Shown: piece after piece, positions 22,991 to 34,529 of the stretch
How positions within the stretch are numbered: the first letter of the stretch is position 1
How the letters are laid out: the number at the start of each line of letters is the position of its first letter
Assembly: GCA_947646735.1 (NCBI GenBank)
Contig: CANTFK010000781.1
Location: forward strand, 95,754 to 159,753
Reading direction: 5' to 3'
Length of the DNA stretch: 64,000 bases
Origin: Peronospora farinosa
Lineage: Eukaryota; Oomycota; Peronosporomycetes; Peronosporales; Peronosporaceae
Position numbers and translations under genes: made by a program
Notes under the pieces: model-generated
What the model was told of the DNA's origin: nothing
What the model saw: only the letters and a program-made list of their open reading frames with translations
Database searches by the model: none

Positions 22991-25172
22991 CACATTGGGT
23001 CCCTCCCTGCTTCTTTCTCCATAAGGTAGACTCGTCTTAGATCTCCTTCGTTCTCCGAAGAGTCTGGGCTGGAATCTTCAGAGCTCGAGTCTTCCAGAGG
23101 CGTCCGTACTGCATGTATGGAGCGGCGATTCATATCTCTCGGCCTCTCGGGTAGTGCCGGTGCCTTCTGACGAAACTTGTTTGATCCAAACAGCATCTTG
23201 CCTCATCGTGCCTTCGTCCGCTGATATGCTGTCAATACTTCCTCTAATTCTTCCACGTCCACCAGACGCAGCATAGTCAACTTGTCTGCTAGCTCTGGGT
23301 CGTCCACCGTCAAAATGTAGTGATCGATGTGATCCTTCTGAACCTTGGGTGACCCATCCTTAATCTTCATCTTCGCCCTGAGTCCAAGCACATTCAGGCG
23401 GTACAGATAATCCAGCGGGGTCTCTTCCGACCTTTTCTTCGCATGGTAGTACTGACGGGCGACAGGTACCCCCGTGCCACAGAACCGAATCATGAATTCT
23501 TGCATTAGGTCCTTCCAGTTTCCTCGGACTGAGCGAGCCAATTTACGGTACCAGTTCAGTGCCGGTCCAGTCAGCAACCCTCCAAAAACGAGACATCGTT
23601 CGTAATCTGTTGCTTGGTCTCTTATAAATGCTGTCTTGACCGTCGATACCCAGCTGCGCGCTCTGTCTTCGTCTTGGTCTCTTCCATGAAACTCTTTAAG
23701 ATCCGAGGTCGCTGAGAGCTTGATGCGAGAGACCATATTTGGCATCTGTCCCAGCGCTGCGTTCGCCATCATTGACTGAGGTCCCCTCAAATCTATGTTG
23801 TCAGGGTCGAACTTACAGGAACCGACGGATTCCATATCGACGTCGGTCATCGTGTGGCCTCTTGGCATTTGTATGCCTGGATGCTGGTCATGGTGAGCGG
23901 TCGTCCTTTGCGCCTCTGGTCTTCCTCCTGCTACATTCCCGTTAGGGTGTGCCCGCGGTACTTGGCGTTCATTCAAAAATCTTGCCATCGCCGCGTCGAA
24001 GAGGGTCTGCAGATCACCTACCGGGTAGGTAGGTCCCTCCCCTCCAGCATCTTCGTCACAGGGCAGAGCAAATTCCAACTTTTTCCCTTGCTGATTTTCC
24101 ATTGGCTGAAAACCGGAATGATTTTCATTCTTGCCACGCGTCGCCATTCCGAGACCCCGTGGTTCCTGCTCCGCGCTGCGCGCTCGGGCCTGGAGCAGCG
24201 CCGCTCCAGTAGGGCCTAGGGGAATCCTAGTGACCGACCCAGTTGAGGACGATCCTGGGGACTACGGTGCTGCTTCCCTCTGGCCGCTTGGCATCCGGTG
24301 TTGAGATGAGTCTTGATTAGCCCCTGGGTGGCCGGCGGCTCCGTACATGTGGGTACCCACCGTGATGTCTTGAAACGTCATCTGGCTGTCGTTGGACCGC
24401 ATGTGTGTAGGTGTCACCAGAGGTGGGTGTTCCGTTGCTGGTGTGGTACCCATCAGGATCGACAGACGCTTGTGCATATGCTTTAACGTTGTTGTGATTC
24501 TGTCGAATTCCAGGGATAGCAGGTCGTCCGGGTCGAACCGCCCTGCGACCATGTTCGCTTCACGAAGCATGGTGACCAGCGCTGTGATCGCGTCCGTAAC
24601 GGAGTGCAGCCGTGGCAGGGTCGACACCGGCCCAGTGAGTTGACCCAGCTGCCGGATCTCCAGGATCTTCGCGACGGGGTCGCTCTCCAGGAACGCGTTC
24701 AGCTTGCGTTGGTGGTAGGCCCTCGTGACATCAGCGTCTGTCCATGGCGCCAGTCCTGACTTCTCGGGGCCTATCGACTTAGTGTTTCCGGGTGCCTTCA
24801 TCCGGAACTTCGTCGGCTTGGATTGCGCGATCTTTGTTGTTGTTTTTTTGGGGACCTTAGCCTCTCGGTTTTCACCGTCGGCTGATGGTCCTCTGGATCA
24901 TGATAGGCGTCATGACCCAAGGTATCCTCAACGAGGACATAGGGAGGGTATTTAGGTTTTTCTACAATGAATTCAACCTCGACCATGTTGACCGGGCCCC
25001 TCCCAAGGTCCGGTCGGTCCTTCGATCCAACGTTTTTTTCTTCTTGAGTCACTGGCGATCGGTCTTCCAGTGACTCTTCGGTCTTGTGCTCCTTCTTGAC
25101 ATGAACATCGTTATCGTCTTGGGACTCGCGGTGAAATCCCGCGTCTTCCGAAGATCCGGGCACGCGCACCAT
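22991..25172 (-). pseudogene. E2 gag
   Basis: Long and nearly complete. It begins with an ATG (25172-25170) lying in the primer-binding site, one base inside the LTR. The first frame stops at 24798; re-reading at a run of seven A (24849-24843) in the -1 frame carries the frame on. One TAG (24264-24262) then separates it from the capsid part (24147-23203: STVKTAFIRDQATDYERCLV, GPALNWYRKLARSVRGNW, ARQYYHAKKRSEETPLDYLY). Another stop at 23203 precedes an acidic tail (LEDSSSEDSSPDSSENEGD). Confidence 0.85.
25154..25171 (-). other. E2 primer-binding site
   Basis: The minus strand reads TGGTGCGCGTGCCCGGAT one base after the LTR. It would pair with a tRNA ending GCGCACCA, different from the one used by E1, E3 and E4. 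The gag start codon overlaps it. Confidence 0.6.
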
Positions 25173-26259
25173 TGTGGTGGAGTGGGTTCTCAAAATTTTA
25201 TGATGAGACCCCAAACCACTCACTGTGCTGTACTGCCGACTGTCGGAAGAGGTGCCCCGATGCAGCGTATGAACCTTCTCTCACCTTGTGTACCCGTCGG
25301 CTGGCGGGTTGCACTCTTCGGAGGACTTGGTGAAGATGTAGATGTCTGCCTTGAGGGAGGTAGACCTGGGGGGCCTCGAGTGGATATGCTTCACTCGGTG
25401 GGCCGGTAGGTGTCCACTCGATCGACCTTGTCGAGAGTGAACTTAGAGCCAAATTCTTCAGGGGCGCTTGTCGTCCCTGGCCTTTTCCTTCTGTTTCAGG
25501 GGTATTAACCACCCGACCTTTACGGTGCTCCCGGACCTTGAGGTGAGGGAGACCGCTTCCGATAGCGGGTCTTGGGGGGTGTTGCTACTCGAACGAGCTC
25601 ACAGGCCAAATATATCCTGGAGCTCTATTCGCCCTTGAACTTCACTACGCAACTGTCTTCGACGGGGGGACAAAATATATCCCTTCCCGGAACAGTGAGT
25701 AACTTAGAACAAGTCCTTCTTAGGTGACGGAGTCGTGCCACGTAGATCGCAAATTGAGTAGTATTTAATATAGTCCTATCCTTTTAACTCCTTTACTCTA
25801 TCCTTGCCTGAAGCTCTGATTCCTTGCGTCGACTAGTCTGATCCTTGTATTAACTGGTCCGGAGTGGCCGAACCCCGAGGGGACGAGGTCGACTGATGAG
25901 GGACCCAGGTCTACCAATGAGGGACCAGGTCGACCAACGAGGGGCCGAGGTCGACCGATGAGGGACCGGGTCGACTGATGAGGGACCCAGGTCTACCAAT
26001 GAGGGACCGGGTCGACCAACGAGAGACCGGGTCGATCAATGATGGACCGGGTCGACCAACGAGGGACCGGGTCGACCAACGAGGGACCGGGTCGACCGAT
26101 GAGGGGCCCAGGTCGACCTATGAGGGACCAGGTCGACCAACGAGGGGCCGAAATCGACCGATGAGGGACCGGGTCGACTGATGAGGGACCCAGGTCGACC
26201 TATGAGGGACCCGGGTCTACCAACGAGGGGCCAGGTCGATCTATGAGCGGCCATGATCA
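25173..26259 (-). repeat. E2 5' LTR
   Basis: Near-identical partner of 14543-15796, with fewer minisatellite units (25873-26245). The match continues 18 bases past the TG/CA boundary, to 26277. Confidence 0.8.
25873..26245. repeat. Minisatellite in the E2 5' LTR
   Basis: Same 20-21 bp unit as 15243-15780 but about eight copies fewer, which explains most of the LTR length difference. Confidence 0.9.
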
Positions 26260-26277
26260 ACTCCCTTTGGTACCGGT

Positions 26278-27872
26278 CCGTGGTCAAAGCATTGCGTGAT
26301 GACATTGCAGAGACGTATACATGTGATGTAATCTACTCACCGATCGTCCGCTACTGTAACGATCCCTCGGACGAAGCATTGCGCTCGATCTCAGTTTCCA
26401 CTCGAGCCCACATTGCGCGGTACTCCTTCGAAGGCAAGATACTCAGGTATCAAATTGATCAGTTTGACACTCCTCGTATCGTCGTCACACTCTACAGCGA
26501 TCTTTGTGCTCGTGTTCTCTACGATCACCACGATAGCATCACAAAACGGCCATATGGGTCGCGAGAAGACTTACCTCGCGCTGTCTCGGAGCTTCTATAG
26601 GCCCCACATGTATAAGTGGGTCCGCAAGTGGGTTCGGTCCTGTAAGATGTGCCAGTGTGTGAAGGCGGCCCCGTCGGCACAGGCCCCTATTTGCCCTCTA
26701 CCACAGCCACGAGTCTTTGAATTTACGTGAGAATGGATTTCATCTTTGGATACCAGCCAATGCGCAGGGGCGTACAGGCATACTAGTCATCGTGGACAGG
26801 TTTAGTAAGATGGCGCATATCTTACCTGTCGCCGCTTCCATCACAGCCAAATATATCGCGAGTTTCTACGTAAGCATGATCTTTTAAACATCATGACATG
26901 CCCATCAATAATTCTTTCGATCTAGATCCTCGATTTACGGCCACATTTTGGTCTCGCTTGTTCAATATTCTCGGCACTCGTCTGACGATGTCTACCATCG
27001 CGCACTTTGAAACAGATGGACGTACCGAACGAGTCAATCGCGTGTTGGGGGACGTTCTGCGCAGTTACGCCACATCTTTTCCGTCATTAACGAATTACTC
27101 CCCACGACTGAGTTCGCGATAAATAATGCTGTTCATGCTTCGACTGGATTAATTCCCGTTTTCGTGAAAAACGCCTGCCATCCGCGCGTACCGGCTATTC
27201 TTGGCTTGGTCGATTCTTCTACTGTTGTTGGAAAGGGAAATTGGATGTCTCGGTGTCACTGACATCCTCGAGAAAGACATTACCTGACTCACTACATACG
27301 GTACAAACGCGTTCCAAGCCACAGAACCTTTCTCTTCCGGCTAGCGCAGCTCAGTCTCCATCTGGATTCCGTCTGTCGGACTCTACTTTGATCGACAATT
27401 GTGTGATACATCGTCAATATGTCGCGCGATTTGTGCCCGACGCCATTTCCGCAGCGGTCGATAGGTTGATAGCGTCCGCAAACCAGCGTGGACGCAAGAA
27501 CCTTGGGATTTTCAGGTTGGTGAATTGGTTCTACTTTCGACGACAAGCGTACCCAACGCATTAATTACGAATCTCGGCACGCCGAAACTAGCACCACGAT
27601 ATATTGGTCCATTCAATGTAGTTAAGGTGAGTGAGGATTCCTACTAATTGGACATTCCTTCGTCGATGCGTCTACACCCTACTTTCTACGTCGGTCGTCT
27701 CAAGCGTTACTGGCCGGCGGTCCTCCCGTCGACGACTGGTCCGACGCAGGTGCATAAAGCGGTCCCCAGCAACGCTGAGTTCTTGGCGGATTGGACTGGC
27801 GCAGCCCGCGCAACTCCACGTTGCCCCGTTGAAGAGCATCATTTGACTGCTTCAATCGCTCGAGTCGCTTAA
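26278..27872 (+). pseudogene. E5 integrase
   Basis: The N-terminal part includes SVVKALRDDIAETYTCDVIY and a zinc finger split over two frames (REDLPRAVSELL; MYKWVRKWVRSCKMCQCVKA). The core keeps MDFIFG and HFETDGRTERVNRVLGDVLR in different frames, and the barrel has MRLHPTFYVGRLKRYWPAV near 27660. Many frameshifts and stops make it the most decayed pol in the window. Confidence 0.82.
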
Positions 27873-28104
27873 CGACCTAGCAATCGCAAAAGAAGCCTCC
27901 TCTTCGAAATTTTTCGCAGCCTCAGCCAGCTAACGTGCTTAACTTGCATCATGTCTACGAACTTCACCCGACGATAAACCTCCTGGAGCTGCACCACGAC
28001 CGAAGGGGTCGGCACCGGTCGTTCAGACTCTGGCCCCTCACGCTGCGTTTCAGCGCGACGGTCCTTCACCGCTGGTTAACAGCGCTGTAAATCGACGTTG
28101 GTTT

Positions 28105-28302
28105 GTGAATAGAATCTTGAAACATCGTGACCCGCCTCAGACTGTTCATGGCGCCGCCCGCGCTCAGACAAACTTTGCTTCGGAAACGCGATATTATCGC
28201 GTTCGCTGGATCGGTTGTCCCCCGAATAGCAATTCTTGGAAACCCAACGCAATACTTTTCGCGGATGTTTCGGATATCGTGAGCGACTTCGATCGGGAGT
28301 GA
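28105..28302 (+). pseudogene. E5 chromodomain
   Basis: FASETRYYRVRWIGCPPNSN followed by SWKPNAILFADVSDIVSDF matches the chromodomain core and its last helix. It is open for 65 codons. Confidence 0.7.
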
Positions 28303-29079
28303 GCAAAATTGCGAGTGTCGAGCAGGTCACGACGCTGTAATCCCTGCCGTTCGAAAGAGAGTTCTTAAGGTCAGTACATAGCTTTGACGCACGTTCATGT
28401 TCATTCGAGTCCACCCATACGCTCATTGGTGTTCATCACGCACTCGCTCATACCTCCCAACCCACGTGCGCTCCTCCTCGGAAAACGGACAATCACCAAG
28501 AATGATCTACCATCGAAAGCGGTTTGGACGCGCTACACCGTGAAGCTCGAAATGATGACAACGTTCTCGCTAGTTCAAAAAGCAAGAAGGACGGTACGCG
28601 GCTCACAACAGCTCACATACCATCCGCGTGTCTCCGCGATCCCATAACGACGACGTTACTCTTCGCGTGACGGTACAAGTTCGGCATAAAGACGTCTTGG
28701 TGTTACACCGGCGGACGAATGCAGTCTAAGACTCGTCTAGTGAATATTGTCTTACGGCACGCGTATTTAAGGTCGGTATTCCCCGAAAACGTCTCCATCG
28801 TCGCCACATCTCGCGCATCTCTTCATCGCCACGCGAGCATTCAATTCCGCTGCAGTCATACTTCTCCCAGATGCGAAGATGTTAGCGGATTTTGGGGACC
28901 GCCACGTTGGACGGTGCCAGGAGTTGCTCGCCGTCGTTTCTCGTTTGCCTTGTTGGAGTGTTTCCGGTAGTGTTGTTCGTGCCCATGTTTGTCTGTGATC
29001 GCCCGATTAAGGGTGGTTTGATTGTGTCGGATTTTTCTTTGTGTTTTGTCACACCCAAGAGTGTATGCTACTTTGTGGG
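28303..29079 (+). other. E5 region between chromodomain and 3' LTR
   Basis: Short plus-strand frames (28384-28647, 28719-28970, 28892-29137) show no recognisable domain. I see no opposed long ORF here, in contrast to E1-E4. A G-rich run just before the LTR (29075-29080) may be the old polypurine tract. Confidence 0.4.
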
Positions 29080-29225
29080 GGTACCGGGGTCTACCCTTAC
29101 AACACTATCCATAGTTAAAGCCATATTACATAAGTAGTTATATCTTACACCCGAGATAGCGGGCGTAGCCATTCGTATCTCTATTTGCAGGTAAGTGAGT
29201 TTCAGTCTCATTATCAGCGAATAGG
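29080..29225 (+). repeat. E5 3' LTR, left part (split by E3)
   Basis: Aligns with 11417-11560, including ACATAAGTAGTTATATC and the GAGATAGCGGGCGTAGCC block. It ends at the E3 target site ATAGG and continues at 44740. Confidence 0.88.
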
Positions 29226-29826
29226 TGTAACGGGCTCAACGTTACACGTACCCGTTAAGTATGCGATACTTAACGGGCAGGTATTAAAAGGTACGTAAGT
29301 ACTTAAGACCTGTCGCTCGGGTGAGACACACCATGTGTCACACCCTTGCGTATGTGATATACACTAGGTGTATTCACATTGATGGGGATGACGCCCAGCT
29401 GGGACTAGGCGTCATCAAATGACGTCAGTCAGTTACGTCATTGAGCGAGCTTAAATATATTTAAGCTCGCACGTTGGGATGAGCATCTATAGAGATGGCA
29501 CCCATCATTACATATTAACCAATCAGTAGTTAGATTTATATTTAGTTAAATTCTATTAAATATAAATCAGTCTTGAATTTACTTAAACAAACGCACCACG
29601 CACGAGAAGTTGAAAAAGCTTCTGCGTAACGTCGGTGCCATCTTGTTAAGAAGTTCGTTGCACTCTCGCTTAAGCGAGAGGCAACTGGTGGTACGACTGC
29701 TTAAGCAGTCGACCAACCTCCCAACCACCCTCGCACGCGAAGGGAAGACGGTCTAACCGCTTCCTTGCTTGTGCTGAAGGTGTGTGCTCGTAGTACGAGG
29801 CAACTTCGTAGAAGTGCCCTTCTACA
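29226..29826 (+). repeat. E3 5' LTR
   Basis: TGTAACGGGC to CCTTCTACA. It is rich in perfect inverted repeats: a 26-bp palindrome at 29445-29470 (half-site GCGAGCTTAAATA), CTCTCGCTTAAGCGAGAG, and CGACTGCTTAAGCAGTCG at 29694-29711. The AT-rich palindrome could double as a TATA region. Confidence 0.92.
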
Positions 29827-29828
29827 CT

Positions 29829-29841
29829 TGGTAGCACTAGT
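29829..29841 (+). other. E3 primer-binding site
   Basis: TGGTAGCACTAGT two bases after the LTR; the first nine bases are shared with E1 and E4. Confidence 0.65.
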
Positions 29842-29885
29842 AGTCTTTCCCACGACCCATCTCTCTGAGCGTGCGTGTGGTTGAC

Positions 29886-30905
29886 ATGGTCCTTAATATG
29901 GACTGGAGTGACTTCCCTCACCTCTCCCAACATCATAGGGAGTTGGCAGAGCATATGGCGCAGGGACTTGGTGAACAAGCCCTGGTCAACCTCTTGCATT
30001 GTCCTCCTGAGCAACATGTTGCTCAGTTGGAGCAATTTGAGTCGTTTGTGCTCGGACAGCGTAGAAACGCGTCCGAGGCAAACAGCCAAGCTACGGCTGA
30101 GTCCATCACTAAGACTCAGGATGAGCTTAGGATTGAGCAGTCACGTAATGAGGCGCTCAACAGAAGTGTTGAGACGCTCTCTGCCCGGCCTGATCAACCG
30201 AGGCCCATTCGGATGGACCCTCCGAGGTTCGATGGAACTAGCCCTCACACAATTGTTCACTGGCTACTAGCAGTTGAGCAATGTGGAGTGGCGCAGCTCA
30301 TCGAAGACGACACCAGAATGGTGTCGTATGCCATGTCCAACTTGCGTGGCAAAGCGTCAGAGTGGGCATACTCTGCGCTGATTGCTAATGCTGATGCATT
30401 TCCATCATGGGCGATCTTTAATGCAAAAATTCGCGCCATGTATCAGCCGCCTAACAACGAAGTGTTGCTTATGGCGCGCTTCTTCGGAGCACGACAGGCG
30501 AAACGCTCTCTGCAAGAATTTGTGCAGGAGATGCGTTCGCTGTCGGCTACCATTAATGGGGAACCGATACCAGAGCGTATCAAGGTGGCCACGTTCATGA
30601 ATGGACTTAGGCACGGTTCATAGCGTCAGGCCCTTTTTAGAAAGGTGCCGGCGACGATGGAAAAGGCAATTGACATTGCCTTAGTTGAGGAGCAATCCTA
30701 CAACAGCGCCTCGGCGACAGCCTATTACAGGCCGTCGTCCGAGAAGTCTGATGCCACTCCTATGGAGTTAGGCAATGCAGATGTGATCTGCTACAAGTGC
30801 GGCAAACGAGGCCATATGATGGCTCGCTGCTATGCCAAACTTGCTGCTGGTGCTAAGGCATCCAGCAAAAGGTCTCCCAACCCGAATGGAGGTGTGAAAA
30901 ACTAG
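29886..30905 (+). pseudogene. E3 gag
   Basis: One frame of about 340 codons interrupted only by a TAG at 30621-30623. A coiled-coil-like N-terminus (QDELRIEQSRNEALNRSVET) is followed by the capsid region (FDGTSPHTIVHWLLAVEQC, FFGARQAKRSLQEFVQEMR) and one CCHC knuckle, CYKCGKRGHMMARC. The ATG at 29886 fits the length of related gags. It is nearly intact. Confidence 0.85.
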
Positions 30906-31029
30906 CGTGCACGACGCACGGGTTCAGCACCTGCCCAAGATGGGTCGGGAAATGCGGGAGCGCAGTAGGGGCGGGATGCCCTACTGTCGCGGACTCAGAA
31001 GCTACCCCTAAGTTCAGAGTGATCGAACA

Positions 31030-33600
31030 AATGGGTAGCATAGTCCCTGAGATTCCGAAAGGTCGGACCTCAACCCTTTTGGTCTATAGCGCTCGAGTAC
31101 GAGGCTCACGACCAAGTGATGACTCTTCTCGTGGATTCGGGTGCATCACAAACTTTGTGAAACTCGCGGCTTTGAAAAAAGAGTCCGGCGAGTTTTGAGT
31201 CGCTTTGCCAGGATGGCAAGCGAGAAGAGGCGATCGTTCGTTTAGCGAACGGCGCGCTCGTTAAATCGGAGGGAGTTCAAGTTGAACTTGCCTTCAGCTT
31301 TAGTGGCTTCTCTTGTAAAGAGAAGTTTACACTGCTAGGTATGGAGAGTCCGTATGACTTCATCCTAGGCATGCCTTGGTTGGCTAAACACCAACCATGG
31401 ATAGACTGGCGTACACGCACAGTCGCTAGCTCTACGCAAGACACCGGAAAGGATGTGCTCTTGCGAGAGGTTTATGTGACTGATGCTGTGTCCAACACAG
31501 TCGAGGGTGCGATGACGGTATGTCAATCGACACCAGGAACTACCCAGCTCGAAAGGAGTGGTGTAGCTGGAAGTGCACTGGCAGAAAGCCAGGTGACACA
31601 TATTCCTACCCAGGTCGAAAAGACTAATGTAGTGAATGGGGCGATGACAGATAGTCATGCGTCCAATAGTCCTGCATAGAGCCGAGGGCCTGTGGCAGCT
31701 GATGGTGGGCTGACAGGAAGTCAAGCGCCACAAGAACCGGCACAGAGCCAAGAGCCTGGTGTGGTTGGAAGGAGTGCGTTAGCTGAGATAGCAACGACAC
31801 CTTCTTCCAGGTCAAAGGTCGTGGTGACTCGAAGAACGAGCACTAGATGTTTTAAGACGATCAAGGGCACGTCGAAACGAGTGACCCTTGGATCAGTCTC
31901 GGTACAAGAGGACGGACCTACGAACGAGTTGTTCGACGCCGTCGAAGACAAAATGCCGGAGGCATCCTCAGTTGAGGTGCTCCAACTTGTCTTGGCATCT
32001 GCCGAGGAGATAGTAAATCTCTCGGAGATGACGTGGGATCTGTTCCTGTCCGAACGAAAGGAAGGAAAGATCCACGAGATAGTCGCACCAGTTCCAGAAG
32101 AGAACGTGGTGGACTGTTTCTCTTCATCCACAATGGATGAGAGCGTCTTGGAGACCGACAAAAAGAAACGGTTCGCTGCTCAAGGCTGGGATGACTTGAA
32201 GGACAGCCCGTTCTATAATTTCTGTGGAAACACCGTGATGTGTTTCCAGCAGAAGTGCCGAGCCGCCTACCGGCCGATAGGGGCATCAGGCACGAAATTG
32301 ACCTGGAGCCTGGCACCAAGTATTGTGTGACCAGGCAATGGCCGTTGCCGAAGGAACAAGTCGATTACATTGATGAGTTTTTCGACAAGCGAGCCAAGGC
32401 AGAACATGTACGTGAGAGCAAGTCGCCTCACTGCTGCCCGACCTTCTGTGTGCGTAAAGACACGGGTGGATGGCGCGTGGTTCATGCTTATAATAAGCTG
32501 AACACGGCCACCATTCCAGCTCAAACGCCGATCCCGCGGAAAGATGTTTTGTTGAATTCCATTGGAAAGTCAACTATCTTTTCCGCGTTGGATCTGAAGG
32601 ATGGTTACTATCAGGTTCTCATGAGAGATACCGATGTAGCCAAAAAGGCAGTAATCACCCCAAGCGGTATGCTGTGGGAGTGGATTGTGATGCCACAAGG
32701 GTTGAAAAATGCTCCGGCAACATTCAACCGAGTAGTGGCTCACGTGATGCGTCAGCACCGCGCTTACGCGCCCCATTACCTTGACGATGTATTCGTGCAT
32801 AGTAGGGCGGAGGACGGTCTGAGCGCGATAGAATCTCACAAGCGTCATTTAGACGCTGTGTTGCAGACTCTGGGTGACGCCCAATTATACGTGAACTTGC
32901 AAAAGTGTGTATTAGGGGTCCCCGAGATATCTGTACTGGGCTGCATCGTAGGTGCACGTGGTGTACGAGCAGACCCATAAAAATGTAAAGGCTGTAAAGG
33001 AATGGCCAGTCCCACGACATGTGAAGGATCTGCGCCAATTCCTTGGGCTCGCTAATTACTTGCATAAGTACAGCAAGAATTATGCGGAGCAGACCAAGCC
33101 ATTGTCTGACCTTTTGAAAAAGGATGCAGAATGGACTTGGTCAAAGGAACAAAAAGATGCGTTCACATCAGTGAAGCAATCTCTTGTAGAGGCACCGGTC
33201 TTGGCATTGCCAGACGCGGATAAGCCCTTTAGCGTCGTCTGCGATGCAAGCAATTTTGCAATCGGCAGCGCGCTCATGCAGAAGGATGACAACGGTGTTG
33301 ACCGTGTCATATCTTATCAGTCTCGGCTTTTAAAAGCTGCCGAGCTGAATTACCCTGTGCATGACAAGGAGCTACTTTCAATTAAGTATGCCCTTGTGAA
33401 GTTTCGGGTGCACCTTTATGGCACCGAACCTTTTGTGGTTTTTACGGATCCCGCATCACTGCGGACCGCTATAAATTCACCGCACCTCTCGCCGAGAATG
33501 GCAAGATGGCTAACATTCTTCTCTGAATTTAATTTCAAAGTTGAATATAAGCCGGGTAAGTCGAATGGCTTGGCTGACGCGTTATCGCGCAGACCAGACT
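31030..33600 (+). pseudogene. E3 protease-reverse transcriptase-RNase H
   Basis: The protease site LLVDSGAS is present near 31128, but a frameshift follows. The second motif is FILGMPWLAKHQPWIDWRTR at 31359. RT (32240-32980) is well kept: RESKSPHCCPTFCVRKDTGG, YNKLNTATIPAQTPIPRKDV, LDLKDGYYQVLM and the catalytic YLDDVFVHS. RNase H (32952-33600) has FSVVCDASNFAIGSALMQKD and ADALSRRPDFE. A stop near 32980 and other breaks split the polyprotein. Confidence 0.9.
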
Positions 33601-34520
33601 TCGAGGCAAGACACCAGGAAAGTTTGTCTCGTGCGAAAGCACAAGGTGAGTCGTCAACACTGGCAGCCATGAAGGCCTACCATGTGACGAGCTCAATGGC
33701 CTCCGATATCAAGGAGTGTTACAGTCAGGACGAACATTGTCGCATGCTGTTGGATCATTTTGGTGGACGAAAAGTTACCCTTCCGTCGCACCTCAAAGCG
33801 AAACTAAATCGCTTTAGTTACAGTGATGGCCTGTTATGGTATCAACTGTCACCCTGTGATCCCTTGAGAATCTATGTCCCTCATGACACAAATCTCAAGC
33901 TGATGATACTTCACGTGTGCCATGATGCGCCATGAGGGGAGGGGCCCTCACTTCGCTCGGTGCGAATGCCAAAGAGGGCCAAGGTTGCCCTAGTGACACT
34001 GCTAATTTAGCAGTGGTCACGACACCTATAGGTGTCACAGAGGAGGCACGGCAAGAAATGCCAGTGCTCCTTGATGATGACACTATAGTGTTGTAAACAG
34101 CGTCGACCCATGAACGACCTCTTGGAGGCGTCATCGGCGAGCTGGATGCTAAAAGCGTGAGCGAAGCTCAGCGCTTGGTGGATGAGCGATTAGCCATCAC
34201 ACGTAAAGTCCGTGACGCGATGGCAAGCGCACAGGACAAGCTAAAACAATATGCAGACCAGAATGGTCGCAAAAACAATGAACACTTTAGTGTTGGGGAC
34301 AAAGTGCTATTGAGTACTGCTACCCTACCTAAACATGCAATTTCTGTACTACCTGGTGGTACTACTAAGCTATTGCCCCGATTCATTGGGCCCTTTACAG
34401 TGGTTGAAGAAGTTGAAGACCTAAATTATAGGCTCACTCTCCCACCGTATATGAAGACGCACCCCGTATTTTACGTGGGTCGTCTGAAACGGTATGTTGA
34501 TCCAGAATTGATCACATATC
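33601..34520 (+). pseudogene. E3 integrase with deleted catalytic core
   Basis: The zinc-finger start (RIYVPHDTNLKLMILHVCHD) ends at 33935. Code resumes at about 34145 with the C-terminal part (EAQRLVDERLAITRKVRDAM, KLLPRFIGPFTVVEEVEDLN, MKTHPVFYVGRLKRYVDPEL). The whole DD-E core, about 250 codons in E4, is absent. Confidence 0.85.
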
Positions 34521-34529
34521 CACATCGGT

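Larger units (their letters stand above)
14543..26259 (-). mobile_element. E2: Ty3/Gypsy element with a second RNase H and minisatellite LTRs
   Basis: The element is about 11.7 kb. LTR copies are 14543-15796 and 25173-26259; they differ by about 167 bp, mainly in tandem-repeat number. Minus-strand order: primer site, gag, zinc knuckles, protease, RT, RNase H, a second RNase H, integrase remnant, chromodomain. An opposed plus-strand frame (16118-17879) lies next to the 3' LTR. The flanks belong to different parts of E5, so no target duplication can be read. Confidence 0.88.
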
